Source: Bacillus thermozeamaize (GTDB lineage: Bacteria; Bacillota; Bacilli; ZCTH02-B2). Taken from it: a DNA stretch of 64,000 nt. A program made the translations under genes and the position numbers. The stretch covers positions 1 to 64,000 of the forward strand of contig LZRT01000067.1 in NCBI GenBank assembly GCA_002159075.1, in the 5' to 3' direction. Shown one piece after another: positions 44,868 through 52,989 of the stretch (position 1 is the first letter of the stretch; every line of letters starts with the position of its first letter). Under the pieces are notes generated by a model that worked only from the letters and a program-made list of their open reading frames with translations, did not search any database and was not told the DNA's origin.

Positions 44868-45051
44868 ATAAAGAAGAATTCCATTAACTAACATACACCA
44901 TCTGCCGCTCTTTTTCAAGCGGTTTTTTGTTGGAAAATATTTCCTTTCAAGCGCAATGAAAGAGGGCCCGCCGGAAGAATTCCTTCCAGCAGCCCCACAG
45001 CCCATCAACAGGAATACGGTAGGTTCACGGTTTTGGGTCCCCTTACACCAC

Positions 45052-45180
45052 TTATGGATCAACGTAACCGCCGTAGCCAAATCCACTGTGAGAGGCAATG
45101 ATGGCCAGAAGCACGAAGATGACCAGAATCACGCCGATAAAGCTGCCGAGAAATCCTCCTCCACCTGCGGGATAACCCAT
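45052..45180 (-). CDS. YjcZ-family small sporulation-type membrane protein
   Basis: A 42-residue peptide: MGYPAGGGGFLGSF, one membrane helix rich in Ile/Val/Leu, and a Gly/Tyr-rich tail (GFGYGGYVDP). This is the composition of YjcZ-family small proteins of spore formers. The ATG at 45180 follows GGAGG by seven bases. It lies inside the tRNA cluster, between tRNA-Leu and tRNA-Gly, on the same strand. Confidence 0.85.
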   Translation of the reverse strand: MGYPAGGGGFLGSFIGVILVIFVLLAIIASHSGFGYGGYVDP

Positions 45181-45278
45181 ATGAGAACCTCCTTTCCAGC
45201 TTGATAGTACATCGTATTCCCTCCCAAATGGATCGTTATCGCGCAATTGCCTAATTTTGGTGCTTGCAGTTCAGGAAT

Positions 45279-45319
45279 AAAAAACGCCGCACAGGCAACC
45301 ACCCTGAGCGACGTTTTTG
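45279..45319. terminator. Bidirectional terminator between tRNA-Leu and yjcZ
   Basis: AAAAAACG...CGTTTTT with an inner CAGG/CCTG pairing. Both strands carry a T tract. It ends the nine-tRNA transcript before the yjcZ-like gene. Confidence 0.65.
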
Positions 45320-45373
45320 TGCCGATGTATAGGATTTGCGACGAAAATCACCGATGTTTTATTGCTGGTATCC

Positions 45374-45456
45374 TGGTGCGGGTGAAGGGACTCGAACCCC
45401 CACGGTTTCCCACTGGAACCTAAATCCAGCGCGTCTGCCAGTTCCGCCACACCCGC
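45374..45456 (-). tRNA. tRNA-Leu(TAG)
   Basis: Class II tRNA with a long variable arm. Acceptor arms GCGGGTG/CACCCGC, anticodon TAG in loop ATTTAGG, CCA encoded. Confidence 0.96.
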
Positions 45457-45512
45457 ATCTTTGCTTGTCCGCAGCAGCACCACTGACAGAATGGTGTAAA
45501 TAAACAAAAAAA

Positions 45513-45588
45513 TGGTGAGCCATGGTGGACTCGAACCACCGACACCCTGATTAAAAGTCAGGTGCTCTACCAACTGAGCTAATGGCTC
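45513..45588 (-). tRNA. tRNA-Lys(TTT)
   Basis: Acceptor arms GAGCCAT/ATGGCTC, anticodon loop CTTTTAA (TTT), CCA encoded. Confidence 0.97.
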
Positions 45589-45594
45589 ATAACG

Positions 45595-45669
45595 TGGCTG
45601 GGGAGGTAGGATTCGAACCTACGCATCACGGAGTCAAAGTCCGTTGCCTTACCGCTTGGCTACTCCCCA
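45595..45669 (-). tRNA. tRNA-Gln(TTG)
   Basis: Acceptor arms TGGGGAG/CTCCCCA, anticodon loop CTTTGAC (TTG), CCA encoded. Confidence 0.97.
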
Positions 45670-45678
45670 ATATGTAGA

Positions 45679-45763
45679 TGGTGGAGGGGGTAGGATTCGA
45701 ACCTACGAAGGCAACGCCAACGGATTTACAGTCCGCCCCATTTGACCACTTTGGTACCCCTCC
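45679..45763 (-). tRNA. tRNA-Tyr(GTA)
   Basis: Class II tRNA with a long variable arm. Acceptor arms GGAGGGG/CCCCTCC, anticodon GTA in loop CTGTAAA, CCA encoded. Confidence 0.97.
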
Positions 45764-45794
45764 ATAAAATTTCCCAAAAAAAAGAGCTTATACA

Positions 45795-45870
45795 TGGTGC
45801 CGGTGAGAGGACTTGAACCCCCAACCTACTGATTACAAGTCAGTTGCTCTGCCAGTTGAGCTACACCGGC
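45795..45870 (-). tRNA. tRNA-Thr(TGT)
   Basis: Acceptor arms GCCGGTG/CACCGGC, anticodon loop CTTGTAA (TGT), CCA encoded. Confidence 0.97.
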
Positions 45871-45896
45871 TTGACTGTCAAAGCTCCAGTTGTCGA

Positions 45897-45972
45897 TGGT
45901 GGACGGTGACGGGTTCGAACCGCCGACCCCCTGCTTGTAAGGCAGGTGCTCTCCCGGCTGAGCTAACCGTCC
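45897..45972 (-). tRNA. tRNA-Val(TAC)
   Basis: Acceptor arms GGACGGT/ACCGTCC, anticodon loop CTTACAA (TAC), CCA encoded. Confidence 0.97.
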
Positions 45973-45973
45973 A

Positions 45974-46048
45974 TGGTGACCCGTAGGGGATTCGAACCCC
46001 TGTTACCACCGTGAAAGGGTGGTGTCTTAACCACTTGACCAACGGGCC
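45974..46048 (-). tRNA. tRNA-Glu(TTC)
   Basis: Acceptor arms GGCCCGT/ACGGGTC (one G-U pair), anticodon loop CTTTCAC (TTC), CCA encoded. It is only one base from tRNA-Val. Confidence 0.97.
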
Positions 46049-46054
46049 ATCTGC

Positions 46055-46130
46055 TGGAGCTCCCAACCAGACTCGAACTGGTGACCTCTTCCTTACCATG
46101 GAAGCGCTCTACCTGCTGAGCTATGGGAGC
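46055..46130 (-). tRNA. tRNA-Thr(GGT)
   Basis: Acceptor arms GCTCCCA/TGGGAGC, anticodon loop ATGGTAA (GGT), CCA encoded. Second threonine tRNA of the cluster. Confidence 0.97.
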
Positions 46131-46136
46131 TTGAAC

Positions 46137-46211
46137 TGGCTCCTCCGACAGGACTCGAACCTGTAACCTACCGGTTAACAGCCGGTTGCTCTACCATTGA
46201 GCTACGGAGGA
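46137..46211 (-). tRNA. tRNA-Asn(GTT)
   Basis: Acceptor arms TCCTCCG/CGGAGGA, anticodon loop CTGTTAA (GTT), CCA encoded. First tRNA of the transcript. Confidence 0.97.
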
Positions 46212-46316
46212 ACGGTCTGCGCACCTCTCTGTGCACTTCATTATTCTAATACGTTTCGACGGAGATTTCAAGATGCCTCGTTCAGTTGCCAACGGGCAAC
46301 TGCAACAACGTTAGGA

Positions 46317-46345
46317 ATGATACCATGGATACCTGTCTTTGTCAA
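46317..46345 (-). promoter_or_regulatory. SigA promoter of the tRNA cluster
   Basis: On the minus strand TTGACA, 17 bases, TATCAT: eleven of twelve consensus positions. The first tRNA (Asn) begins about 105 bases downstream. Confidence 0.85.
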
Positions 46346-46403
46346 CAGTCATCGCGGATCAAAATGCCATTCCGCGACCGGCTACGCCGGGTGACGGGTT
46401 TTC

Positions 46404-46432
46404 TCATACAGCCCGCAAGTTAGGCATACATT
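46404..46432 (+). promoter_or_regulatory. SigE-type promoter for pdaB
   Basis: TCATACA, 14 bases, CATACATT. The -10 is a full match to the mother-cell SigE consensus and the -35 matches at five of seven positions. The pdaB start is about 90 bases downstream from the expected transcript start. Confidence 0.6.
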
Positions 46433-46529
46433 AATACTGGCATGCGCGGACAACCTTATCACGATCATGCCTCGTTCTTCACGTTGATGCCAACATCAAG
46501 CAAACCCATCAGAAAAGAGGTGTCGCCCG

Positions 46530-47309
46530 ATGAATCTTTTCATGGTCTTAAAAGCCGCACAATTGAAGAGGTTCCTGATTTTTACCGTGGCCGCAGCCTT
46601 TGCCGTCGGCGTGTTTTTCGTGGAAAAAGAAGAGGAGAGCATCTTTGCCGACGCCGTCCCCACCTTCTCCAGCGACGAACCCTCAGCCATCTACAGCGTG
46701 CCGACAGACAAGAAAAAAGTGGCCCTTACTTTCGACATCAGCTGGGGAGACAAGCGCCCCGGACCGATTCTGGATGTGCTGAAAGATAAACAGGTGGAAA
46801 AGGCCACTTTCTTTCTCTCCTCGCCCTGGGCCGAAAATCATCCCGAGATCGTACAGCGAATCGTCGATGCGGGGTATGAAATCGGAAGCCACGGCCATAA
46901 ACACGTCAACTACAGCCGGTTGAGCGATGAAGAGATTCGCCAGCAAATCGCCAAGGCTGACCAAATCCTGCGCGAGTTGACGGGCGTCAAACCCAATCTC
47001 ATCCGGATGCCCAACGGGGATTTTGACAAGCGTGTCCTGCGCGTGGCAGATTCGCTGGGCTATACGGTCATTCAGTGGGATACCGACTCCCTCGACTGGA
47101 TGAATCCGGGGGTTGACCGCATCATCCAACGCGTCCTGGACAAGGTGCACCCCGGGGACATCATCCTGATGCACGCCAGCGACTCCTGCAAACAGACGCA
47201 TGAAGCCCTGCCCGTGATTATCGACCGGCTTCGCGAACAAGGATATGAACTGGTTACCGTCTCTGAACTGATCGCGACCGCCCAGATCGATACCACCGAA
47301 CTGCCTTGA
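46530..47309 (+). CDS. pdaB: PdaB-type sporulation polysaccharide deacetylase
   Basis: A 259-residue protein with an N-terminal membrane helix (about 14-30) and a NodB domain. Motif 1 is TFDISWGD near residue 72 and motif 2 is SHGHKH near 122; later motifs are RMPNGDFD, QWDTDSLDW and LMHASD. The family acts on spore peptidoglycan and is needed for spore cortex maintenance. It starts at ATG 46530 after GAGGTG. It lies convergent to kbaA with a three-base gap, the arrangement known in Bacillus. Confidence 0.92.
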   Translation: MNLFMVLKAAQLKRFLIFTVAAAFAVGVFFVEKEEESIFADAVPTFSSDEPSAIYSVPTDKKKVALTFDISWGDKRPGPILDVLKDKQVEKATFFLSSPWAENHPEIVQRIVDAGYEIGSHGHKHVNYSRLSDEEIRQQIAKADQILRELTGVKPNLIRMPNGDFDKRVLRVADSLGYTVIQWDTDSLDWMNPGVDRIIQRVLDKVHPGDIILMHASDSCKQTHEALPVIIDRLREQGYELVTVSELIATAQIDTTELP

Positions 47310-47312
47310 CGC

Positions 47313-47936
47313 TCAGGCGGTGGCCCATTTCTTCTTCCGCGCCGGTGACGGTTTCTTTCCGTCATTGACCAGCCGGTGCAAGATTAACACCTGCCAAGCG
47401 TTGCAAACGAAAAGCGGCACCCCCATGACCCACATCGACAGCGGGTTGCCTGTGAGCAGGGCGGGCAGCCATTCCAGCGTCGTCAGAACCACCATCACAA
47501 ACAACGTCGGAATAAAGGCTTGCCTGTCCGTCATCCAGCTTTTCAGTATCGCAACGACCAACCCAACGGCAAGAAGGGCCAGCGGCAGAGGCAGGTAATC
47601 CAGCCAGCGGCCGCCGCCTGCCGCAGCCCTCAGCCATACCCAGTCGATCAGCACCAGCAAGATGAGCAACGCCTGAAAGCTTTGCCAGAGCCAGTTTCGT
47701 TTCAGAAGCCCCAGCATCATCGACTGGAAAAACAGATAGGCAAACAGGCCCATCTGGCTGATTAAACTGAACATCAGCCCCGCGCCCGCATAACCGATAA
47801 TCGACAGGATCAACTCCTGGCCGACCACCTCTTCGCCGGTTTGAAACACGTACATACCGAAACCAAAGAACAGCCCGGAAAGGCCGCCAATCGCCAATGT
47901 GGTGAAAAAGAGAAACGCCCAGTTGCGCGCTTTCAC
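47313..47936 (-). CDS. kbaA: KinB-signalling pathway activation protein
   Basis: A 207-residue membrane protein with about six helices, opening KARNWAFLFFTTLAIGGLSGLFFGFGMYVFQ, which matches KbaA. In B. subtilis KbaA is needed for activation of sporulation kinase KinB. The start is a GTG at 47936 after GGGGAGG. Synteny with pdaB and gerD supports the assignment. The Arg/Lys-rich C terminus (PSPARKKKWATA) is cytoplasmic. Confidence 0.88.
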   Translation of the reverse strand: MKARNWAFLFFTTLAIGGLSGLFFGFGMYVFQTGEEVVGQELILSIIGYAGAGLMFSLISQMGLFAYLFFQSMMLGLLKRNWLWQSFQALLILLVLIDWVWLRAAAGGGRWLDYLPLPLALLAVGLVVAILKSWMTDRQAFIPTLFVMVVLTTLEWLPALLTGNPLSMWVMGVPLFVCNAWQVLILHRLVNDGKKPSPARKKKWATA

Positions 47937-48014
47937 TACGCATATCCTCCCCTATCACGCCTTCGGCTTATCCTTCAAGGCGCTTTTCATTATGATTTTA
48001 CCAGTCTTCCGCCC

Positions 48015-48044
48015 GCATTCCAAGGAACCTTTTCACGCATAATA
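48015..48044 (+). promoter_or_regulatory. SigG-type promoter for gerD
   Basis: GCATT, 18 bases, CATAATA, matching the forespore SigG consensus (GMATR-N18-CATNHTA) except the last -35 base. The gerD start is 33 bases downstream. B. subtilis gerD is known to be SigG-controlled. Confidence 0.72.
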
Positions 48045-48076
48045 CATCCAGAATGTTATCCGAGGGGAGTATCATC

Positions 48077-48745
48077 ATGAGCCATTCTCAAGCAAAGACA
48101 CATCCATGGGGGTTGCGAAAAAGGCGGATGGCACTGATGGGGCTGTTGGCCTTCATCCTGGTCGCCAATGGCTGTAACCCGGCACAACGGCCCCAGGAAC
48201 CATTGCCCTATGAAAGCACAAAGGAAATGGTCGTGGACATTCTCAAAACGGACGCCGGGAAAAAAGCGGTTCAGGAGATGTTTAACGATCCGGAATTTCA
48301 AAAACAGGTCATCCTCAGTGAGGACGACCTGAAAAAAATCATTCAAGAAATGATCACCGGTGAACAAAACCGGGAAAAATTGAATGAAATCATCCGTGAA
48401 CCGAAGTTTGCCGCCGAGTTGGGAAAAGCGTTAAAAGAACAAAACAAGACGCTCCTCAAGGATTTGATGAAAGATCCGGAATACCGCTCCATGATGATCG
48501 AAGCCATGCAGGATCCCGAATTCGAAAAGGAATTGTTGAAACTGTTCAAAAGCAACCAATTCCGTCAGCAAATGATGAGCGTGATGAAAGAGTCGCTGCA
48601 AAGCCCCATGTTCCAGGAGGAGCTCCTGCAATTGATGATCAAGGCGCAAGAAGAAGCCACCAAGCCGAAGAAAGAAAAAAAGCAGCAGGGTGGACAGCAG
48701 GACGGCGGAAAAGGTGGTGGCGGTGGTGCAGCGGGTGGAAGTTAA
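48077..48745 (+). CDS. gerD: Spore germination lipoprotein
   Basis: A 222-residue lipoprotein with lipobox VANGC near residue 33 and a helical domain rich in repeated motifs (DPEFQKQV, EPKFAAELGKAL, DPEYRSMM, DPEFEKELLKL). It ends in a Lys/Gln/Gly-rich tail with a GGGGG run. GerD scaffolds germinant receptors in the spore inner membrane. ATG 48077 follows GAGGGGAG by seven bases. A SigG-type promoter lies directly upstream. Confidence 0.93.
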   Translation: MSHSQAKTHPWGLRKRRMALMGLLAFILVANGCNPAQRPQEPLPYESTKEMVVDILKTDAGKKAVQEMFNDPEFQKQVILSEDDLKKIIQEMITGEQNREKLNEIIREPKFAAELGKALKEQNKTLLKDLMKDPEYRSMMIEAMQDPEFEKELLKLFKSNQFRQQMMSVMKESLQSPMFQEELLQLMIKAQEEATKPKKEKKQQGGQQDGGKGGGGGAAGGS

Positions 48746-48813
48746 CCTGCGAGCAGCACCGAACCCATGGGTCGCTCACAGCAAAATCACCCTGCGCCCA
48801 CCGCGTGATCCAT

Positions 48814-49914
48814 CTATCCCTTGACGGCAGGAGCAGTCCTGTCGATCACTTCTTTGGCCAGCTGATCAAAAATCTTGGCTTGCGGCGAACCTGCCGGATA
48901 GATACCGGGAGCCTCGTCCAAACCACTTCCTTCCGGAGCGCCGAGGGGAATCTGGGCCAACAGCTTGGTGCGCAACGTCTCCGCCAGCTTCTGTCCTCCA
49001 CCCTGGCCAAAAATGAAGGCTCTGTTCCCGCAATGGCCGCATTCGTACCAGGACATGTTTTCAACCACGCCGATGATTTCATGATTGGTCTGAATGGCCA
49101 TGGCACCCGCCCGCGCAGCCACAAAAGCTGCCGTCAAATGGGGGGTCGTGACGATGATTTCCTTGCTTTGCGGGATCAGTTGGTGAACATCCAGCGCCAC
49201 ATCCCCTGTCCCCGGCGGCAGGTCGAGAAGCATGTAGTCCAGCTCGCCCCAGTGGATTTCGCTGAAAAAGTTCCGCAGCATCTTGCCCAACATGGGGCCT
49301 CGCCAGATGACCGGCCGGTTATCTTCGACGAAAAAGGCCATCGACATGACCTTGACACCCAGCTTTTGAACCGGCAGAATCAGGTTGTCAATGACGGTGG
49401 GCCGCTGGTCAATCCCCATCATATCCGGCACACTGAAGCCATAGATGTCCGCATCGATGACCCCCACCCGAACACCCGCGCGCGCAAGTGCAACCGCCAG
49501 GTTCACCGTTACAGTGGACTTCCCTACCCCGCCTTTCCCGCTTGCAATGGCAATAAACCGGGTACCGCTATCCTTGGACAAGAGCGGGGAAACCGACGGC
49601 TGGGAAGTCGCCCCGGCCTGAGCCGCCCGTTCTTCCCGCAAGCGCTTGGCGAGAGCGGCCCGTTCCTCGTCGGTCATCGCGCCAATGCGCAACTGTACAT
49701 TGCGGGCTCCCCGTTCCTTCAACGCTTTTGTCACTCTTTCCTCAATCACCGCTCTCAAGGGACAGCCCTGAATCGTCAGCACCAATTCCAGCTGGACATC
49801 GTTTTCCGGGCTGATTTGGATGTTTCGCACCATATCTAGTTCAACGACGCTTTTATGGAGCTCCGGGTCTTCCACATCCTTTAACACTTCGAGCACTTGC
49901 TCGCGAGTCAACAT
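48814..49914 (-). CDS. salA: Mrp/NBP35-family P-loop ATPase (SalA/ApbC)
   Basis: A 366-residue protein. Residues 1-85 form a MIP18/DUF59 domain (EQVLEVLKDVEDPELHKSVVEL) and the rest a deviant-Walker ATPase with GKGGVGKSTVTVNLA near 127. It also has DADIYGFSVPDMMG and a CGHC pair (YECGHCGNRAFIFG) that can bridge an iron-sulfur cluster in the dimer. Roles in the family include Fe-S cluster carriage; in B. subtilis SalA regulates protease expression. Position next to gerD and cwlD matches the Bacillus order. Confidence 0.92.
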   Translation of the reverse strand: MLTREQVLEVLKDVEDPELHKSVVELDMVRNIQISPENDVQLELVLTIQGCPLRAVIEERVTKALKERGARNVQLRIGAMTDEERAALAKRLREERAAQAGATSQPSVSPLLSKDSGTRFIAIASGKGGVGKSTVTVNLAVALARAGVRVGVIDADIYGFSVPDMMGIDQRPTVIDNLILPVQKLGVKVMSMAFFVEDNRPVIWRGPMLGKMLRNFFSEIHWGELDYMLLDLPPGTGDVALDVHQLIPQSKEIIVTTPHLTAAFVAARAGAMAIQTNHEIIGVVENMSWYECGHCGNRAFIFGQGGGQKLAETLRTKLLAQIPLGAPEGSGLDEAPGIYPAGSPQAKIFDQLAKEVIDRTAPAVKG

Positions 49915-49978
49915 GGCCTAATCACCTCTTATTGTGAATCCAACACCTCTTTCGTCTCCATGATTATATCATAATATG

Positions 49979-50725
49979 TCAGTCAGGGGGGGCGGTGTAA
50001 TAACGGAGGATACCCCGATAAATGGAAGCGGCCACCTTTTTCTGATACTCCGGCTCGGCCAGAAGTTGTGCCTCTTTCGCATGGGAGAGAAACCCGATCT
50101 CCACCAGAACGGCCGGGATCCGGCTTTGATTCAACAAAAAGATGTCGTCAAACTGCTTGGCCATCCGTTTTGTGTTGGCAAGCCCCGCGATCAACTCCTG
50201 TTGCACTGAAGACGCCAATTTGCGGCTTTCTTCCAGTTTGGAGCAGTAAAACGTCTGCGCGCCACTGTATCGCGGGTTGGGAAAACTGTTGAGGTGAATA
50301 CTGATCAGGATGTCAGCCTGGCTCTCATTGACGATGCGCGCCCGCTTCATCAAATCTTCCGTCTTGCGCCGGGAATAGCCACGGGTTTTCGCCTTGGCCA
50401 GATCGGTATCCGTCTCACGCGTCATCCGCACCAGCGCGCCTGCTTGTTGCAGGTAGTCCCTGAGATATTGCGCCACCTGCAGGGCCACCGCTTTTTCCAC
50501 CAGACCCGACGGGCTGACAGCCCCGCCGTCCGGTCCGCCGTGACCGGGGTCAAGCACAACGACTTTCCCCGCAAGAGGCGACAAGGCATGGGCCGAGCCC
50601 GCCCCCACATGCAGGCCGATGGTTCCCATGTTCAGGCAACATAGCATGGTCAAGCCCAAGATCACTTGGACAAGCCGCCTCCTGATTCTCATCCTGCTGA
50701 AGGTTGTGTTCATCCGTCTCACCAT
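49979..50725 (-). CDS. cwlD: N-acetylmuramoyl-L-alanine amidase CwlD
   Basis: A 248-residue exported amidase_3: N-terminal signal anchor (about 15-35) and zinc ligands in LDPGHGGPDGGA (His), GLVEKAVALQ (Glu) and SIHLNSF (His). The catalytic Glu is in VLVEIGFLSH. CwlD removes stem peptides so that muramic-delta-lactam forms in spore cortex, the step before germination lysis; the PdaA partner is not in this window. Its start overlaps the end of the DUF2521 gene by seven bases. Confidence 0.93.
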   Translation of the reverse strand: MVRRMNTTFSRMRIRRRLVQVILGLTMLCCLNMGTIGLHVGAGSAHALSPLAGKVVVLDPGHGGPDGGAVSPSGLVEKAVALQVAQYLRDYLQQAGALVRMTRETDTDLAKAKTRGYSRRKTEDLMKRARIVNESQADILISIHLNSFPNPRYSGAQTFYCSKLEESRKLASSVQQELIAGLANTKRMAKQFDDIFLLNQSRIPAVLVEIGFLSHAKEAQLLAEPEYQKKVAASIYRGILRYYTAPPD

Positions 50726-51180
50726 TGTTTCCTTTTTTTGCGAAGCATCCCTTCCCGAAAACCTTTTTCAAACCATCGGCAGATACAATCATCCAGGACG
50801 ATCTGAATGGAAAGGTATGTCCATTCGTCCAGAATATGGAAAAGATGATATTTTCCGCTGTACCGGCGTACCGATTCGTCCGCCAGCTTCAGGTAATGCT
50901 GCTTGAATACCGCCGCAGCCTGCTCCCGTTTTTCTCCCTTTTCCGCATCCTTATACCGGCGGCTGGCTTCAAGCCCCATGCAAAAGCCGTCCAGCAACGT
51001 CTCAAACAAGGCCTCCTCCACAAGATAACGTTCATACCAATTGGCCCTCGCCAGTACCCAGCTGACCATCTCTTGATAATAGGTCTGGTATTCTGCGGGA
51101 TCCAGCCAATGAACGGCGCGCTCCCTGAACTGGTCCCAGTTTCTTTGCTGGTATGCTTGAAAGTCCACCACATTGTTCAT
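50719..51180 (-). CDS. DUF2521 (YbaK-like) protein
   Basis: A 153-residue, mainly helical acidic protein (NVVDFQAYQQRNWDQFRERAV, later MVSWVLARANWYERYLVEEALFETLLDGF) matching DUF2521, the family of B. subtilis YbaK. It precedes cwlD in the same order as in Bacillus and overlaps it. The start is ATG 51180, with AGGGTG six bases upstream; an upstream GTG at 51189 is possible. Function unknown; sporulation-linked by location. Confidence 0.85.
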   Translation of the reverse strand: MNNVVDFQAYQQRNWDQFRERAVHWLDPAEYQTYYQEMVSWVLARANWYERYLVEEALFETLLDGFCMGLEASRRYKDAEKGEKREQAAAVFKQHYLKLADESVRRYSGKYHLFHILDEWTYLSIQIVLDDCICRWFEKGFREGMLRKKRKQW

Positions 51181-51280
51181 CCGATTCACCCTGCTCTTTC
51201 ATGTTGGACCCCAATCTTGGACGCCAAGCTCCTCATTTACAGGATTCCCAAATCGGACAGGAACATCCTCAAAATGGGAA

Positions 51281-51311
51281 AGAAAAAGACCCATGCCGGC
51301 AAGCATGGATC
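51281..51311 (-). terminator. Intrinsic terminator of the SDR-ligase operon
   Basis: On the minus strand GATCCATGC-TTGCCG-GCATGGGTC followed by TTTTTCTTT, 62 bases past the ligase stop. It insulates the catabolic island from the DUF2521-cwlD genes. Confidence 0.88.
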
Positions 51312-51373
51312 TTGATCAGGTCATTTGACTTTTTATGCCTGTCTACTTGACAAGGAACATTTGGCCAAATTTT

Positions 51374-52975
51374 CTACGCTTGGCGTTGAGATTCACGCAG
51401 CAAATTTTTCAAAACTTTGCCCCCGGGATTTCGAGGAAGCTCGCTGCAAAATTCCACCACCGCAGGCACTTTGTAATCAGCCAGGTTTTCCCTGACGAAT
51501 TGTTTTATCTCTTCCGCCGTCACCGTCGTTTCTTGTTTGGGTACGATCACTGCTTTCACCACTTCGCCGAAAACCGGATCCGGAATCCCGACGACCGCCG
51601 CCTCCAGCACCTTCGGATGTTGATACAGCACATTTTCCACTTCGACGGAAAAAACCTTTTCCCCGCCTCGGTTAATCATGTCTTTGAGGCGATCCATAAT
51701 GTAGACAAAACCTTCTTCATCCATCATCGCCAGGTCTCCAGAACACCAGTACTCTCCATGAAACGATTTACGATTGGCCTCTTCGTTTTCCCAGTAGCCG
51801 GATACGACATTAGGACCCTTGATCCAAAGCTCTCCCACTTCTCCTGGTTTGCATGTTTCTCCCCTTTCATTCACAATTTTTATCTCAACAACCGGAATGG
51901 GGTAACCAACGGATGCAGGCTTTTTTTCCTGGCAGCCTATCGGCATCACGGTTGTCGGTGATGTCGTTTCTGTTGCCCCATATGCGTTGTGCAGCTGCAC
52001 ACCCGGGAATTCCCTTCGCAGTTGTTCAATGGTATGGGTGGACATGGGGGCACCGCCATAAGCCAAGATCCGCAGGGAAGGATAGCTGTACTCCCGGAAA
52101 GAAGGATGGGACATCATCATCACATAAATGGTCGGAACGTTAAAAGTAAATGTAATCTTTTCCTCTGACAACAAACGAATAAACCGTTCCGCCTTAAACC
52201 TTCTCATCAACACATTGGTTCCGCCCACATACACCATATGTAGAAGCTGTCCGATCAAGCCGGTCACATGAAAAAGAGGAACCGCGTTTAACGAACGATC
52301 CGCTTCCGTCGTTCTGAAAATCCGGTGATAACACATGACCGAATGGATCGCACCCAGATGGCTACCGACAGCGCCTTTCGGCAATCCGGTAGTGCCGGAT
52401 GTATACATGATGTACAACGGATCCTCTTCACGAACCATCGTCTCCGGCGGTGAAACAGCGGGAGATTCCAGCGGTTCATAAGGCAAAAAGCCTTCTCTTT
52501 CGCCGCCAAGGATAAATCTCGCCCTTAACGAGGGTACGGATGTATGCGCATTCTGTACAAGATAGGCGAACTCATCGTCGGTAAAGAGAATAGAAGAACC
52601 CGACTGGTTGAGCATAAACGTAATTTCCTTGCTGTTGAGCCGTGTGTTTAGAGGAACCGCGATCGCCCCGATCCGGGCACAAGCAAAAAACAAGAGGGCG
52701 AATTCCACGCCGTTCCCCAATAACAGCGCCACTCTTTCCCCTTTCCGCACCTGATAACGGTGGTACAAATGGCCGGCGATATTTTCTACCAGTTCCCTCA
52801 TTTGCCGATATGTCAAACGCCGCTCCCCCATCACCAGGGCCTCGCGGTCAGGAAAACGAACAGCAGAGCTTTCCAGCATCTCCATCACATTGGCAGGCCG
52901 CTCAGAAAAAACGAATACTTCCCGTCCAAAATGAGATTCCCGGACGATCCCACTTTTTTCATTTTCCGTCCACAT
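51374..52975 (-). CDS. Class I adenylate-forming acyl-CoA ligase (candidate 4-hydroxyacid-CoA ligase)
   Basis: A 533-residue AMP-binding enzyme. The P-loop YTSGTTGLPKGAVGSH is near residue 165, AYGATETTSP near 330, the core SGDLAMMDEEGFVYIMDRLKDMI near 410, and the C-terminal catalytic Lys is in PRNPGGKVLK. It joins a carboxylic acid to CoA through an acyl-AMP. The ATG at 52975 follows GGAGG. It is second in a two-gene operon behind a sigma-54 promoter and the SDR gene. Given the AbfD-like dehydratase in the same island, 4-hydroxybutyrate or a substituted analogue is a reasonable but unproven substrate. Confidence 0.92.
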   Translation of the reverse strand: MWTENEKSGIVRESHFGREVFVFSERPANVMEMLESSAVRFPDREALVMGERRLTYRQMRELVENIAGHLYHRYQVRKGERVALLLGNGVEFALLFFACARIGAIAVPLNTRLNSKEITFMLNQSGSSILFTDDEFAYLVQNAHTSVPSLRARFILGGEREGFLPYEPLESPAVSPPETMVREEDPLYIMYTSGTTGLPKGAVGSHLGAIHSVMCYHRIFRTTEADRSLNAVPLFHVTGLIGQLLHMVYVGGTNVLMRRFKAERFIRLLSEEKITFTFNVPTIYVMMMSHPSFREYSYPSLRILAYGGAPMSTHTIEQLRREFPGVQLHNAYGATETTSPTTVMPIGCQEKKPASVGYPIPVVEIKIVNERGETCKPGEVGELWIKGPNVVSGYWENEEANRKSFHGEYWCSGDLAMMDEEGFVYIMDRLKDMINRGGEKVFSVEVENVLYQHPKVLEAAVVGIPDPVFGEVVKAVIVPKQETTVTAEEIKQFVRENLADYKVPAVVEFCSELPRNPGGKVLKNLLRESQRQA

Positions 52976-52989
52976 TGGTTTTCCTCCTT

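Larger units (their letters stand above)
46212..46529. other. 318-base divergent control region, tRNA cluster / pdaB
   Basis: It contains the tRNA promoter, a SigE-type promoter for pdaB and, in the tRNA leader, a hairpin with arms CAGTTGCC/GGCAACTG at 46273-46292. No gene is seen, and no rRNA lies here although B. subtilis has a ribosomal operon at the matching place. Confidence 0.6.
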
